64,000 bases of DNA from assembly GCF_001936475.1 (NCBI RefSeq), contig NZ_MSPQ01000001.1, positions 62,001 to 126,000 on the forward strand. Reading direction: 5' to 3'. This document shows positions 1 to 9,060 of the stretch, piece after piece. Numbering within the stretch: the first letter of the stretch is position 1; every line of letters starts with the position of its first letter. The notes beneath the pieces were generated by a model. The model was not told where the DNA came from, searched no databases, and saw only the letters and a program-made list of their open reading frames with translations. Origin of the DNA: Algoriphagus marinus (lineage in GTDB: Bacteria > Bacteroidota > Bacteroidia > Cytophagales > Cyclobacteriaceae). Position numbers and translations under genes: made by a program.

Positions 1-820
1 GTATCAAAACCTTCAAAGCCGCTGAAATCTGGATTTTTCCAACTTGAATTCCAACAGTATGAAACTTAGAAAAGGTCTCTTCCGGATCTTCATACACAAT
101 CGCAAAATGGCAGACATCATAGCAGACTTGAATATGACGCTTGATCATTTCCTCAGCTGCCATCACAGAGATTCCAAATCGATCACAAAGAAAAGGAATA
201 CCCCTAGGAATCAACCAATCAGTAAAAAGCCAGATCATTTCATCTGAATTTTCAAGAATTCCATCTGGCTCTGGCTCAATATCTAAATGCAATAGCTTTC
301 CCTTTTCTTTCTCAAGAGTGGCAAGTTCAACGACTACGTCCAATAGATTTTGGGTAGCAGTTTCCATGGCCTGCTCTAACTCTTTTTGAGTTTTGAACCA
401 ATGCCGATAGGAAATTGGAGATGTAGAAATGCCCCCATCGATATCTTCGGGGAGCAACTCAGCAAGAATCTGAAAAGATCGAATGGTATAATCTTTACGA
501 TCATCAGTAGTCCAATCCGGAAAATGGACCTTTTCCTTGACAACTTGCCGATGAAAATCTCCATAAGGAAAACCATTCAATGTGAAGACGTAGGCATTTT
601 CGGAATTCAGCCAAGCTTTAAACTCTTTCAGTTTCTCTGGCTCCTTCAAAATTAAACTAGCTTCATTTGAAAGTCTTAGTCCGATTCCAAAAGCTTCAGT
701 GACCTTAAGTCGTTTGCGAACTTCGGGAATATAGGTTTTGAGATTTTTAAAGGTAGCGTCCCAACTTTCACCAGGGTGGATATTACTGCAATAGCTTAAA
801 TGGAAGTTATTTAACTTCAT
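1..820 (-). CDS. eboE: EboE, TIM-barrel sugar-phosphate isomerase-like protein of the ebo cluster (3' part outside window)
   Basis: The frame opens at an ATG at 820 and stays open to base 1, giving about 273 residues; the C-terminus lies left of the window. The N-terminus reads MKLNNFHLSYCSNIHPGESW, which matches the start I remember for EboE (a 'YCTNIHPGE' signature), and a later stretch around residue 235, CYDVCHFAIVYED, is the second conserved EboE block. The fold is expected to be a xylose-isomerase-like TIM barrel. It starts 11 bases after the eboD stop, so it is the distal part of the same minus-strand operon. The substrate is unknown; in cyanobacteria the ebo genes are needed to move a scytonemin precursor to the periplasm, so a role in prenylated or glycosylated metabolite traffic is inferred only. 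Confidence 0.85.
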   Translation of the reverse strand, partial: MKLNNFHLSYCSNIHPGESWDATFKNLKTYIPEVRKRLKVTEAFGIGLRLSNEASLILKEPEKLKEFKAWLNSENAYVFTLNGFPYGDFHRQVVKEKVHFPDWTTDDRKDYTIRSFQILAELLPEDIDGGISTSPISYRHWFKTQKELEQAMETATQNLLDVVVELATLEKEKGKLLHLDIEPEPDGILENSDEMIWLFTDWLIPRGIPFLCDRFGISVMAAEEMIKRHIQVCYDVCHFAIVYEDPEETFSKFHTVGIQVGKIQISAALKVLI

Positions 821-831
821 TTTCAATTCTT

Positions 832-1983
832 TTAGTTACCAGACTGTTGCTGATGGTGAAATTCTGAAAGGATGTCGACTGCTTGATGTATCAGTTGCTC
901 GTCCATTTCATGAACTTCAATGCCTTTACCTAGAGCCTCCAAAAGCATGATCGTTAATTGTCCTCCAAGGTGTTCTTGAAATTCTTTTAAGCCTTTTACC
1001 AGATTGGCACCTTCTAATTCCGGAGCAAAAAGCTGGAAGCCCAAGGTATGCATCAATTGGAAAATACGGTCTAAATCAGATTTTGAAATTCTTTCCTGAA
1101 GAAAAGAATATGCTGAATCCAATGCTATTCCAATGGCCACAGCTTCTCCGTGACGAATTCTAAAATCACTTAAATGCTCCAATTTATGAGCCGCCCAATG
1201 TCCAAAATCAAGTGGTCTGGAAGAGCCAAACTCAAAAGGATCTTTCCCTGCAATGTGATCCAAATGCATCTGAGCCGATCGGATGATTTGAGTTTTCATT
1301 GGCTCCATCTCCCTTCTGGCCATGGCTTCTGCATTTTCTTCTAGCCAAGTGAAAAAACTTAAATCTTTGATCAAAGCCACTTTTATAGCCTCCGCAACCC
1401 CAGCTCTCCAATCACGATCATCCAAGGTTTTGAGAAAATTGAAATCATTTAATACAGCCACCGGCGGAGTAAATGTCCCGAGGTAATTCTTTTTCCCAAA
1501 TGCATTAATACTATTCTTGACACCAACTGCTGAATCGTTTTGAGAAAGTACTGTAGTGGGAATTCGAATAAGACGGATGCCACGATGGGATATTGCGGCT
1601 GCAAAACCTGCCATATCCAAAACCGCTCCCCCACCAATCACAGCGATGTAAGAATGTCGATCTATGCCATATAAATGAGTCGCTTCTACAACTTTTTGAT
1701 AGATCGAAGGGTCGTTTTTACATTCCTCGCCTCCCGGAACAATCAATGGCTCAGCTGCTAGAATAAAGTTACCAGAATAGTTATTTGAATAGTTCTTAAT
1801 GGCAGTCACCAAATCAGGATGACTATCCGAAACTCCAGAATCGATTACAAAAAACACTTTAGGTTTCTTGCCCTTTTCAAGAGCCTCTAGGAAAAGGTGA
1901 TTTTCAATACTGAACAGATTCTCTGTAAAGCAAACTTGGTAGCGAAAGGGTACTGAAAAATTCTGTTCAATGATGGTATTCAT
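832..1983 (-). CDS. eboD: EboD, 3-dehydroquinate synthase-like sugar phosphate cyclase
   Basis: A protein of 383 residues with the dehydroquinate-synthase fold. The NAD-binding GGGAVLDMAGF motif lies near residue 117, followed by RGIRLIRIPTT, then the metal-ligand regions AGVAEAIK, a His in DFGHWAAHKLE and a His in RHGEAVAIG. The family includes DHQS and sedoheptulose-7-phosphate cyclases; the ebo version is a distinct branch whose substrate is not known to me. The position between eboC and eboE, in the same direction, supports EboD and argues against shikimate-pathway AroB. The gap to eboC is 69 bases, the longest inside the cluster. The start is an ATG at 1983. Confidence 0.88.
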   Translation of the reverse strand: MNTIIEQNFSVPFRYQVCFTENLFSIENHLFLEALEKGKKPKVFFVIDSGVSDSHPDLVTAIKNYSNNYSGNFILAAEPLIVPGGEECKNDPSIYQKVVEATHLYGIDRHSYIAVIGGGAVLDMAGFAAAISHRGIRLIRIPTTVLSQNDSAVGVKNSINAFGKKNYLGTFTPPVAVLNDFNFLKTLDDRDWRAGVAEAIKVALIKDLSFFTWLEENAEAMARREMEPMKTQIIRSAQMHLDHIAGKDPFEFGSSRPLDFGHWAAHKLEHLSDFRIRHGEAVAIGIALDSAYSFLQERISKSDLDRIFQLMHTLGFQLFAPELEGANLVKGLKEFQEHLGGQLTIMLLEALGKGIEVHEMDEQLIHQAVDILSEFHHQQQSGN

Positions 1984-2052
1984 TACTAAAATCCGGTCTA
2001 ATGGGCTTAATAAGGCTAAGACAATTTGTTCACACTTTGGTTTGAAATCAGG

Positions 2053-2970
2053 TTATGTCACTGCAAATTTCTTTGCCAACCAGAGTGAAACAGGAAGCAA
2101 CAATAACACAATTACCCCAATCTTCCATCCTGAAAATGCAGCAGAAAGGGAAGCATTGAGGATAATCAAGGAAATAACGGCAGCTTTTACCGATTTGCCA
2201 ATCAATTTAGGGTCCTGCGTTCGAATTGCTTTGATCAAAGGAGGAAAGATCATGAAAGCTAAGCCAATGAGGAAAGGAATGGTCTGCCAATAATCTGGAC
2301 TCCATAAATAACTAGCGGCTAAAATGAACAGAATAATAAAAGAGTACATCGTTCCCCCTAAATAAAGCGCTTTCCGATTTTCACCATGCACTTCACCTCG
2401 GCTAATCATGGTGATAGCGGCTACATAAATCAAGGGTATAAAACCAATCAAACTCAGAGGAGAATGGATTAACTCTGGTGCTACACTGATTCCAAGGAGT
2501 AAATTACCAGCCCGACACATACCCATATTGACCGGCCCAAAATAAAACTGGTGCTTCCCCCAATAGTCGTAAATGACGGCAAGAATGGCAACGATCAAAG
2601 CAAGACCTGCTGCCACAATATTCACTTGACTTGCCGCTAATACTCCTAAAATCAGGAGAATTGTGGACATCCAGGCAGCAGCTCCTTTACTCACTCTCCC
2701 ACTTGGAATTGGGCGCTCTGGGCGCTCTAGGGCATCTAATTCAGCATCAAAGACATCATTAAAGGCAACACCGCCCGCATACAATCCAATTGTACTCAAT
2801 GAAAGCCATGCTAATTTTTGCCAAAAAACTCCCGGTCCAAGCGTCCAGTCACTTACCATAAACCACCATCCTCCAGCGATGGCAAATCCTGCCCAAACGT
2901 CTGCAATCGCAGTAACTACATTTGCGGGACGTGTGAGCTGTAAGAAGGCAAAAAGCTTAGAATCCTTCAT
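2053..2970 (-). CDS. eboC: EboC, UbiA-family prenyltransferase
   Basis: An integral membrane protein of 305 residues with about eight hydrophobic segments. The first UbiA aspartate-rich motif is NDVFDAELDALERPERPIPS (about residues 71-90), which binds Mg-prenyl diphosphate. Instead of a typical second DxxxD motif, the later loop contains YDYWGKHQ near residue 135. It belongs to the UbiA superfamily and would transfer a prenyl group to an unknown acceptor at the inner membrane. Its start lies 3 bases after the eboB stop, which implies strong translational linkage. The ATG at 2970 fits the first membrane segment. Confidence 0.88.
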   Translation of the reverse strand: MKDSKLFAFLQLTRPANVVTAIADVWAGFAIAGGWWFMVSDWTLGPGVFWQKLAWLSLSTIGLYAGGVAFNDVFDAELDALERPERPIPSGRVSKGAAAWMSTILLILGVLAASQVNIVAAGLALIVAILAVIYDYWGKHQFYFGPVNMGMCRAGNLLLGISVAPELIHSPLSLIGFIPLIYVAAITMISRGEVHGENRKALYLGGTMYSFIILFILAASYLWSPDYWQTIPFLIGLAFMIFPPLIKAIRTQDPKLIGKSVKAAVISLIILNASLSAAFSGWKIGVIVLLLLPVSLWLAKKFAVT

Positions 2971-2973
2971 GGA

Positions 2974-3879
2974 TCAATTTTCCACGAAATCTGAGCTTCC
3001 CTCAACCCGTGGAATTTGCCCACCACGAAGCACTGAGTTGCCACTCATTTTTTTGGTTTGATCCAAAGGGGGTGCATTTAGCCAATCTTGCTCATCCATC
3101 TGTCCACTTTGACCAAAGGCAGTTAACGCATTCTGATAGGTAGTAAGACGGACATGCTCCTCCGGAATCCCTGATTTTCGCATTAGATCGGCAGTTTTTG
3201 GTACGGCCAAAGGATCTGAAATTCCCCAATCCGCGGCAGAATTGACAATAATTCGCTCAGGACCATATTGCTTGACGATTTCAACCATCCGCTCGGAGCC
3301 CATTTTGGTATGTGGATAAATAGTAAATCCTGCATAGTAACCACGATCCAAAACCTCTTTTACAGTCTCTTCATTATTGTGATCTACGATGACCATTTTA
3401 GGGTCTAAGCCATGCTCTTCGGCCACATCCATACTTCGAATTGTCCCCTTTCGCTTGTCCCGATGTGGTGTATGAATCAAAACGGGAAGATCTACTTCCT
3501 TTGCCAATTCCAACTGAAGTCTATAAAATCGATCTTCAGCTTCCGTCTGATCATCATATCCAATCTCTCCGATCGCAACAACTCCCTCTTTTCCCACATA
3601 AAGAGGCAAAAGTTCCATCACCTGCTCAGCTAAAGGAATATTGTTGGCTTCCTTGGAGTTCAATCCCATGGTACAATAATGTAAAATCCCAAACTGGCTT
3701 GCCCGAAACCGCTCCCATCCAACCAAAGTGCTGAAGTAATCTTTGAAACTTCCGACTTCTGTCCGAGGCTGACCCAGCCAAAAAGCAGGTTCGATGATAG
3801 CGACGATGCCAGCTTTTCGCATCGCTTCGTAGTCATCAGTAGTCCGGGAGACTACGTGAATATGTGGATCTATATACAT
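2974..3879 (-). CDS. eboB: EboB, TatD-like metal-dependent hydrolase
   Basis: About 301 residues from an ATG at 3879; a TTG two codons upstream is in frame but less likely. The N-terminal MYIDPHIHVVSRT carries the HxH metal motif of the amidohydrolase superfamily. Further ligands are in VAIGEIGYDD (Glu), LIHTPHRDKR (His), VIVDHNNEE (His) and NSAADWG (Asp). The match to TatD/EboB is by order of these motifs and by context in the ebo cluster. It is probably a cytosolic hydrolase acting on the same unknown metabolite as its neighbours. Confidence 0.87.
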   Translation of the reverse strand: MYIDPHIHVVSRTTDDYEAMRKAGIVAIIEPAFWLGQPRTEVGSFKDYFSTLVGWERFRASQFGILHYCTMGLNSKEANNIPLAEQVMELLPLYVGKEGVVAIGEIGYDDQTEAEDRFYRLQLELAKEVDLPVLIHTPHRDKRKGTIRSMDVAEEHGLDPKMVIVDHNNEETVKEVLDRGYYAGFTIYPHTKMGSERMVEIVKQYGPERIIVNSAADWGISDPLAVPKTADLMRKSGIPEEHVRLTTYQNALTAFGQSGQMDEQDWLNAPPLDQTKKMSGNSVLRGGQIPRVEGSSDFVEN

Positions 3880-3921
3880 GGACAAGTTTTTAAATTTGAG
3901 AATTTGAAATTAGCTATTTTT

Positions 3922-4809
3922 TTAAACTCGAGTACGTTGAAATTCCAAACCGATCGATTCCCATTTAATCTCACCTTTTTGAATTCCTTTGATAATTTCA
4001 GGATATTTTTCAAGGAGTATTTTGGACGGGGCAAAATCTGACTCTTGAACTGCTAAAACCGCTGCTTTCACTTGAAGCAGGTCATCGGTGGCAAGTACCT
4101 TTTCCAGATCTTTTTGAAAGGATTCATTGACAAAAGGAACAATCAATCTCCAAAGCTCCGGCATCACATCTCTCCCTGCTGCCCAACGCTCATGTGCAAA
4201 ATCTCTTGCTATATCTGCCAAAGCCAGATTTCTTCGAGATTCAAGTTCTTGAATCTGATAAAGAGGACGCTGCATAAAAATTGCTTTCAAGACCATTTGA
4301 TTCCAGTTGGCCTCAGGAAAATACTTTGCTGGATACGGGTTATTCAGAGCAATTGCATCAAAAACCAATGAGATATTTGTCCGTAAACCATCGATCGCTC
4401 TAGGGATCAATTCTTCCTGAAAAGGCAATACAGGCAACGCCGCAAATAAAGCTTGCTGCTCATATAAATCACCTGTTTCAAAAAGTTGGTTGATCGTTTT
4501 AAACCATTTTTCTTTTCCAAAAGGAAGCTTCAAAATCAAATACGTTCGAGCAATTTGAAGAAGGGTCCAATAACTCACTTCAAGATTAGCGTATTGGCTC
4601 TGCAGCTTTGCTTGCAAACTAGGAGAAGGTGTGCAGCTTACTTTTTTGAAATAGCGTGATGCTTGGCTAAATGCCAAAAACAAAGCGTTTGGTTCGGTAG
4701 AGTTCTCAATTTTCTCAGCTTGAACCTGAATCCATTTAAGTGACTTTTCCTCGCAGGATTCAGCAAGTAGTTGATAGAACATATTTGAATTTTCTATTCC
4801 TTTATCCAT
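3922..4809 (-). CDS. eboA: EboA domain-containing protein
   Basis: About 295 residues, mostly helical, with no signal peptide. The block AHERWAAGRDVMPELWRLI near residue 210 is the signature I associate with EboA. No catalytic motif is visible, and the biochemical role of EboA is unknown to me. It is the first gene of the minus-strand ebo operon; the divergent 288-base gap to the YitT gene should contain its promoter. I chose the ATG at 4809 (MDKGIENSN) over an upstream in-frame TTG at 4815. The next gene, eboB, starts 42 bases downstream. Confidence 0.85.
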   Translation of the reverse strand: MDKGIENSNMFYQLLAESCEEKSLKWIQVQAEKIENSTEPNALFLAFSQASRYFKKVSCTPSPSLQAKLQSQYANLEVSYWTLLQIARTYLILKLPFGKEKWFKTINQLFETGDLYEQQALFAALPVLPFQEELIPRAIDGLRTNISLVFDAIALNNPYPAKYFPEANWNQMVLKAIFMQRPLYQIQELESRRNLALADIARDFAHERWAAGRDVMPELWRLIVPFVNESFQKDLEKVLATDDLLQVKAAVLAVQESDFAPSKILLEKYPEIIKGIQKGEIKWESIGLEFQRTRV

Positions 4810-5059
4810 GATCAATTCTTGATGTGGCGGATCTTATTTATTGTAATTAAGCCCAAAATGTGGAAAAACTCAATCGAAAAGTATGTTTTCCTAAAAATAG
4901 AATGTGCAATGGCGAACAGGGATTTTAGGAGGTAATTTCATTTTTCATTCCAAGGTAAAAAATCGAGTTCTTTGGAAGAGTGAATTCTATTTCAGAATAA
5001 AATATCTATTTTAACCATTCAAATAATTAGCCTTAGAGTTAATAAGACTTTTATCACGC

Positions 5060-5080
5060 TTAAATGGCGTTGCCATTTAA
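5060..5080. promoter_or_regulatory. Perfect palindrome, possible operator between eboA and the YitT gene
   Basis: Two perfect 9-base arms, TTAAATGGC and GCCATTTAA, are separated by 3 bases, 17 bases before the YitT start. The size and symmetry suit a dimeric repressor. The rest of the 4810-5097 gap is AT-rich and shows no other clear element. Confidence 0.4.
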
Positions 5081-5097
5081 TTTAAATACTAATCTGA

Positions 5098-5991
5098 ATG
5101 AATATTTCTGATGAAAAAATTGACTGGAAACAGATTTTTTCACCTACTCCAATTGTGTATAACCTGATTGGAGTTGCCTTTGCAGCGATTGCGTTAGAAG
5201 CTTTCATGCTTCCGAACAAGTTTCTAGATGGAGGAGTAACTGGCATTGCAATCTTGATTAACCTGCAATTTGGCATCAATCTTAATCTGCTCCTTTTCGT
5301 TTTAAACATTCCATTTTTATATATCGGGTTCAAAAAAATAGGCAAGACCTTTGCCGTTCAAGCAACCATTTCAGTTTTCTTATTAATTGGCGTTTTGGAA
5401 GTGTTGCAGATGGAGCCAGTCACAAATGACAAGGTTCTAATTGCAGTTTTTGGAGGAATGCTAATGGGAACTGGCATAGGATTCATCATTCGTGGCGGTG
5501 GATTGATAGATGGTTTTGAAGTAATTACTGATTTCACGCAAAAGAACTCCGCTTTTTCAGGTAGTGAGATTACACTTTTCCTTAATTCCTTGATAATGCT
5601 TGCGGCGGCTTTCTTCTTCGGAATCGAACCAGCAATGTATTCTCTACTCACCTATTTTACGGCCATCAAAGTAACTGATTATGTGGTAGAAGGCTTTGAA
5701 GAATACACTGCTCTCACTGTAATTTCCAAGGAGCATGAGCTTGTGAAAGAATTGATTGTGAAAAAATTCGGGAAAGCTATTTCTGTATATAAAGGAGAGC
5801 GAGGCTATCTACCCGAGACTTTCCATATTCATCATGAATGTGATATTATCATGGCGGTGGTCACTAGACTGGAAGTACACCGGATAAAAAAGGCAATTAC
5901 TGAGATAGACCCAAAGGCCTTTTTCTACGTGCAGACCATCAAAGAAGTCAAAGGAGGAATAGTAAAGCAAGTTGGTAAAAAACACCTTTAA
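5098..5991 (+). CDS. YitT family membrane protein (DUF2179 C-terminal domain)
   Basis: A protein of 297 residues. Residues about 20-200 form five or six membrane segments with the glycine-rich GGGLIDGFEVITDF motif of the YitT family. Residues about 205-290 form the soluble DUF2179 domain (TALTVISKEHELVKELIV; GERGYLPETFHIHHECDIIM). The C-terminal domain resembles ligand-binding domains, but transport or sensing has not been established for the family. Single gene, divergent from the ebo operon, with a palindrome just upstream. Confidence 0.85.
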   Translation: MNISDEKIDWKQIFSPTPIVYNLIGVAFAAIALEAFMLPNKFLDGGVTGIAILINLQFGINLNLLLFVLNIPFLYIGFKKIGKTFAVQATISVFLLIGVLEVLQMEPVTNDKVLIAVFGGMLMGTGIGFIIRGGGLIDGFEVITDFTQKNSAFSGSEITLFLNSLIMLAAAFFFGIEPAMYSLLTYFTAIKVTDYVVEGFEEYTALTVISKEHELVKELIVKKFGKAISVYKGERGYLPETFHIHHECDIIMAVVTRLEVHRIKKAITEIDPKAFFYVQTIKEVKGGIVKQVGKKHL

Positions 5992-6095
5992 TTGTTTAAT
6001 TCAATCGCTTCAGATCAATCATTCCCAATCAAATCCACCAACGGTTGAAAAAAGCTGTGGTGAAATCCTATTTTTAGAATCTAAATGAAAATCTT

Positions 6096-7637
6096 ATGAA
6101 AAAACGTTACCTCTTAGGCTTCGGGCTATTGCTACTTTTCAATGTAAAAGTGCAAGCGCAGGATCAAGTCATCAATGACATCATCAAAGAAGCCCGTGAA
6201 AATTCACAATTAAAGGTTCTTGGTCACGAATTAATGGATGGAATCGGCCCACGATTGGTTGGTTCTCCACAAATGCAAAAAGCACACGACTGGGCAGTTG
6301 AAAAGTATAAAGGCTGGGGAATAGAGGCCCGAAACGAACAATGGGGCGAGTGGAGAGGCTGGGAGCGTGGCATTACTCATATCGATATGACTGCTCCTTG
6401 GACCAAATCACTTGCAGGAACCCAACTCGCGTGGAGTCCAGCTTCTCCAAAAGGTGGAGCTGCTGGTGAGGTAGTAATTCTTCCAATGCTTGAGGATGCC
6501 GCAGCTTTTGAAAAATGGCTTCCATCGGTCAAAGGAAAGTATGTAATGATCTCTGCACCTCAAATCACAGGTCGCCCAGATTACAATTGGGAGGAATTCG
6601 CAACAGAGGAATCCTTCGCAAAAATGAAAGAAGATCGCTCTGCAATGAATGATGCTTGGAACGAGCGACTTCGAAATACAGGTCAAGGCAGAAGAGAACT
6701 TCCTACTGCTTTGGAAGATGCGGGCGCTTTAGGAATCATCACTTCTTATTGGTCACAGGGTTTCGGAGCAAATAAGATCTTCTCTGCCTCTACCAAAAAA
6801 GTCCCAACGGTTGATTTATCGCTGGAAGATTATGGACTACTGTTCAGATTGGCTGAAAGTGGCCAAAAACCGATGATTAACCTAAATGCTCAATCAAAAG
6901 AGACTGGTGTTACTCCAACTTTCAACACCATCGCTGAGATCAAGGGTACGGAAAAGCCTGATGAGTATGTCATGCTATCAGCCCACTTTGATTCCTGGGA
7001 TGGTGGCACCGGCGCTACAGACAACGGTACTGGAACCATCATGATGATGGAAGTGATGCGAGTTTTGAAGGAAATTTATCCTAACCCAAAGCGAACCATC
7101 TTGGTGGGACATTGGGGTTCTGAGGAGCAAGGCCTAAATGGATCAAGAGCTTTTGTAGAAGATCATCCTGAGATGATGGGCAAAATTCAAGCACTTTTCA
7201 ATCAGGATAATGGTACCGGCCGGGTAGCTAATGTTTCAGGACAAGGATTTGTTGACAGCTATGAATACCTAGGTAGATGGATGAGTAAAGTGCCACGTAG
7301 CATTACCAGAGATGTGGAAACGACCTTTCCTGGAAACCCAGGTGGTGGCGGATCTGACTATGCTTCTTTTGTAGCAGCTGGCGTTCCGGCATTTTCGCTT
7401 AGCTCATTGAACTGGTCTTATTTCAATTATACTTGGCATACCAATTTGGACACTTATGATAAGATTGTTTTTGACGATGTTCAGAACAATGTAATCATGG
7501 CTGCGATCATGGTCTATATGGCTAGTGAAGAGCCTGAGATGGTTTCGAGAGAAATCCGAATTCCACTCGACCGAAATGGAAATCCAACCTCATGGCCGGC
7601 GGTTCGCTCTCCTACCAGAAAAGGTGGAATGGATTAA
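6096..7637 (+). CDS. Secreted M28-family zinc metallopeptidase
   Basis: A protein of 513 residues with a signal peptide, MKKRYLLGFGLLLLFNVKVQ, cleaved near AQ. A protease-associated (PA) insert spans about residues 120-260. The M28 core has zinc ligands in LSAHFDSWDG (His), GATDNGTGT (Asp), HWGSEEQGLNGS (Glu pair), FNQDNGTGR (Asp) and TWHTNLDTYDK (His). All expected ligands appear to be present. It probably acts in the periplasm or outside the cell as an aminopeptidase or carboxypeptidase. A hairpin terminator follows 25 bases after the stop, so it is a single-gene unit. Confidence 0.9.
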   Translation: MKKRYLLGFGLLLLFNVKVQAQDQVINDIIKEARENSQLKVLGHELMDGIGPRLVGSPQMQKAHDWAVEKYKGWGIEARNEQWGEWRGWERGITHIDMTAPWTKSLAGTQLAWSPASPKGGAAGEVVILPMLEDAAAFEKWLPSVKGKYVMISAPQITGRPDYNWEEFATEESFAKMKEDRSAMNDAWNERLRNTGQGRRELPTALEDAGALGIITSYWSQGFGANKIFSASTKKVPTVDLSLEDYGLLFRLAESGQKPMINLNAQSKETGVTPTFNTIAEIKGTEKPDEYVMLSAHFDSWDGGTGATDNGTGTIMMMEVMRVLKEIYPNPKRTILVGHWGSEEQGLNGSRAFVEDHPEMMGKIQALFNQDNGTGRVANVSGQGFVDSYEYLGRWMSKVPRSITRDVETTFPGNPGGGGSDYASFVAAGVPAFSLSSLNWSYFNYTWHTNLDTYDKIVFDDVQNNVIMAAIMVYMASEEPEMVSREIRIPLDRNGNPTSWPAVRSPTRKGGMD

Positions 7638-7662
7638 TATTTAATTCAAAGAATACTTAAAG

Positions 7663-7684
7663 GCCGGCGAAAGTCGGCTTTTTT
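7663..7684 (+). terminator. Intrinsic terminator after the M28 peptidase
   Basis: Stem GCCGGC / GTCGGC (one G-T pair) around a GAAA tetraloop, followed immediately by six T. Confidence 0.8.
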
Positions 7685-7752
7685 GTTTATAGATCTAGAG
7701 CCAAAGCATCCAAAGATTTCTTTTTGTTGATAGTCTTGGTCGACTTCAATCT

Positions 7753-8991
7753 TTATCGAATCAACCAAACCCCAATACCATTACGCTCCCCTTGAATCCA
7801 AAACTTCAATTTTCCGGGAGGCAATTCAGCGATCGGAAATCGAAATTCTGCAGCAGAAAGGTCTATTTCGGCAATTTTCGAATAGTTATCCACATTACCA
7901 GTTTCCCCAAAATTATCCGTTGAAGCATAGCTAATCGTAACCTTTCCAGATTTTTGAATCGGCACCCAAGTCAACTTTATCTGTTCATTTTCGATTTCTG
8001 TATTTGCGTTTACCAAGGAAATATCACCAATCAGTGAGACACCATCTATTTCTTTCAAAGCATTTTCAGGTAAATCAATTTCCAAAAACCTGGCAATTGT
8101 GGGTAAAATATCCACCATCGCTGGGATAAAATTTTCAAAATAAGGATTGAGCTCTTTTGCATTTGTGACCATCCATATTTCCCGCTCTCGATCTGATTGG
8201 CCTCCATGATCTTTTCCATCCTCAGCTTTACGGCCATGATCAGTGGTAATAAGAATTAGCCATTCCTCTCCAAATTTCTCTTCCCGATAGCGAATCGACT
8301 CATAGATTCTACCCACTTGCTCATCAGCTAGCGCTACTGCTTCTGCCAATTCAGGACTGTCCCCAAAGCGATGCCCCATATCATCGGTATATTCCAAATA
8401 AACCCATGAAAGATCTGGAGCGATGGTTTTAAGTTGATAAGCTGCTTCATAGGAGACCAGATTATCAATTTTCTGAATGTATTTCTTATCTGAGTCATGT
8501 GGATAAGTTAAAGTATCTACTTCAAACCCATCAAAAGAAAAGTCCATTTTAAAAAATCCTGTTTCTGCAAGACCTTCCCCAATCAATTTGGTTCGATTAT
8601 CCTCCCAAGTAGAATAAATACCAAGTTTAGCAGAAGGACTGGACTTTCTCAGGAATCGAAAAATACTCCAATAGCTATAATTTGGGGCTTTAATGTCATT
8701 TCCCCAGACATTATGTTTATTCGCCCAGGTCCCTGTCAATAAAGAATTATAACCAACGGCAGAAATGGTTGGTGTCTCAGAATAACCACCAACTTCACCT
8801 CCAGTGTAAGCCCTTGTATAGCCTCCTACTTTAGCAATTTTATCGAGGTTGGGAGTAGGGGTTTTCTCCAAAACATCAGCGGGAATCCCGTCCAAAATGA
8901 TGAATACCGCTTTCTTTTGAGCAAAAGCCTGATTTGAGAAAAACATCAAACTTACCATTAGGCAAAGAATCAAAGCCGACTTAAATGACAT
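7753..8991 (-). CDS. Secreted type I phosphodiesterase / nucleotide pyrophosphatase (alkaline phosphatase superfamily)
   Basis: About 412 residues from the ATG at 8991; the signal peptide MSFKSALILCLMVSLMFFSN runs on to QAFAQ. Metal-binding motifs of the superfamily are FIILDGIPADV near the N-terminus, the Thr nucleophile region ETPTISAVGYNSLLTG, YTDDMGHRFGD and TTDHGRKAEDGKDHGGQS. The final 90 residues look like a beta-sandwich. It would hydrolyse phosphodiesters in the periplasm; the substrate is unclear. The divergent start is 69 bases from the serine hydrolase gene. It belongs to the same superfamily as EboF, but the signal peptide and position make that role unlikely. Confidence 0.85.
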   Translation of the reverse strand: MSFKSALILCLMVSLMFFSNQAFAQKKAVFIILDGIPADVLEKTPTPNLDKIAKVGGYTRAYTGGEVGGYSETPTISAVGYNSLLTGTWANKHNVWGNDIKAPNYSYWSIFRFLRKSSPSAKLGIYSTWEDNRTKLIGEGLAETGFFKMDFSFDGFEVDTLTYPHDSDKKYIQKIDNLVSYEAAYQLKTIAPDLSWVYLEYTDDMGHRFGDSPELAEAVALADEQVGRIYESIRYREEKFGEEWLILITTDHGRKAEDGKDHGGQSDREREIWMVTNAKELNPYFENFIPAMVDILPTIARFLEIDLPENALKEIDGVSLIGDISLVNANTEIENEQIKLTWVPIQKSGKVTISYASTDNFGETGNVDNYSKIAEIDLSAAEFRFPIAELPPGKLKFWIQGERNGIGVWLIR

Positions 8992-9060
8992 AGTTACAAT
9001 TTGAAATCTAACCCTCAATTAGCTGTTTTTTTGTATCTTTTTCAACCTAATGACTCAACC

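Noticed and set aside
2663-3061. Long open frames antisense to eboC/eboB and similar antisense frames over other genes
   Set aside because: They follow the codon pattern of the real gene on the opposite strand and show no recognisable domain.
7753-8991. The type I phosphodiesterase as eboF, completing the ebo cluster
   Set aside because: It has a signal peptide, is separated by YitT and M28 genes on the opposite strand, and eboF is expected next to eboE, left of the window.
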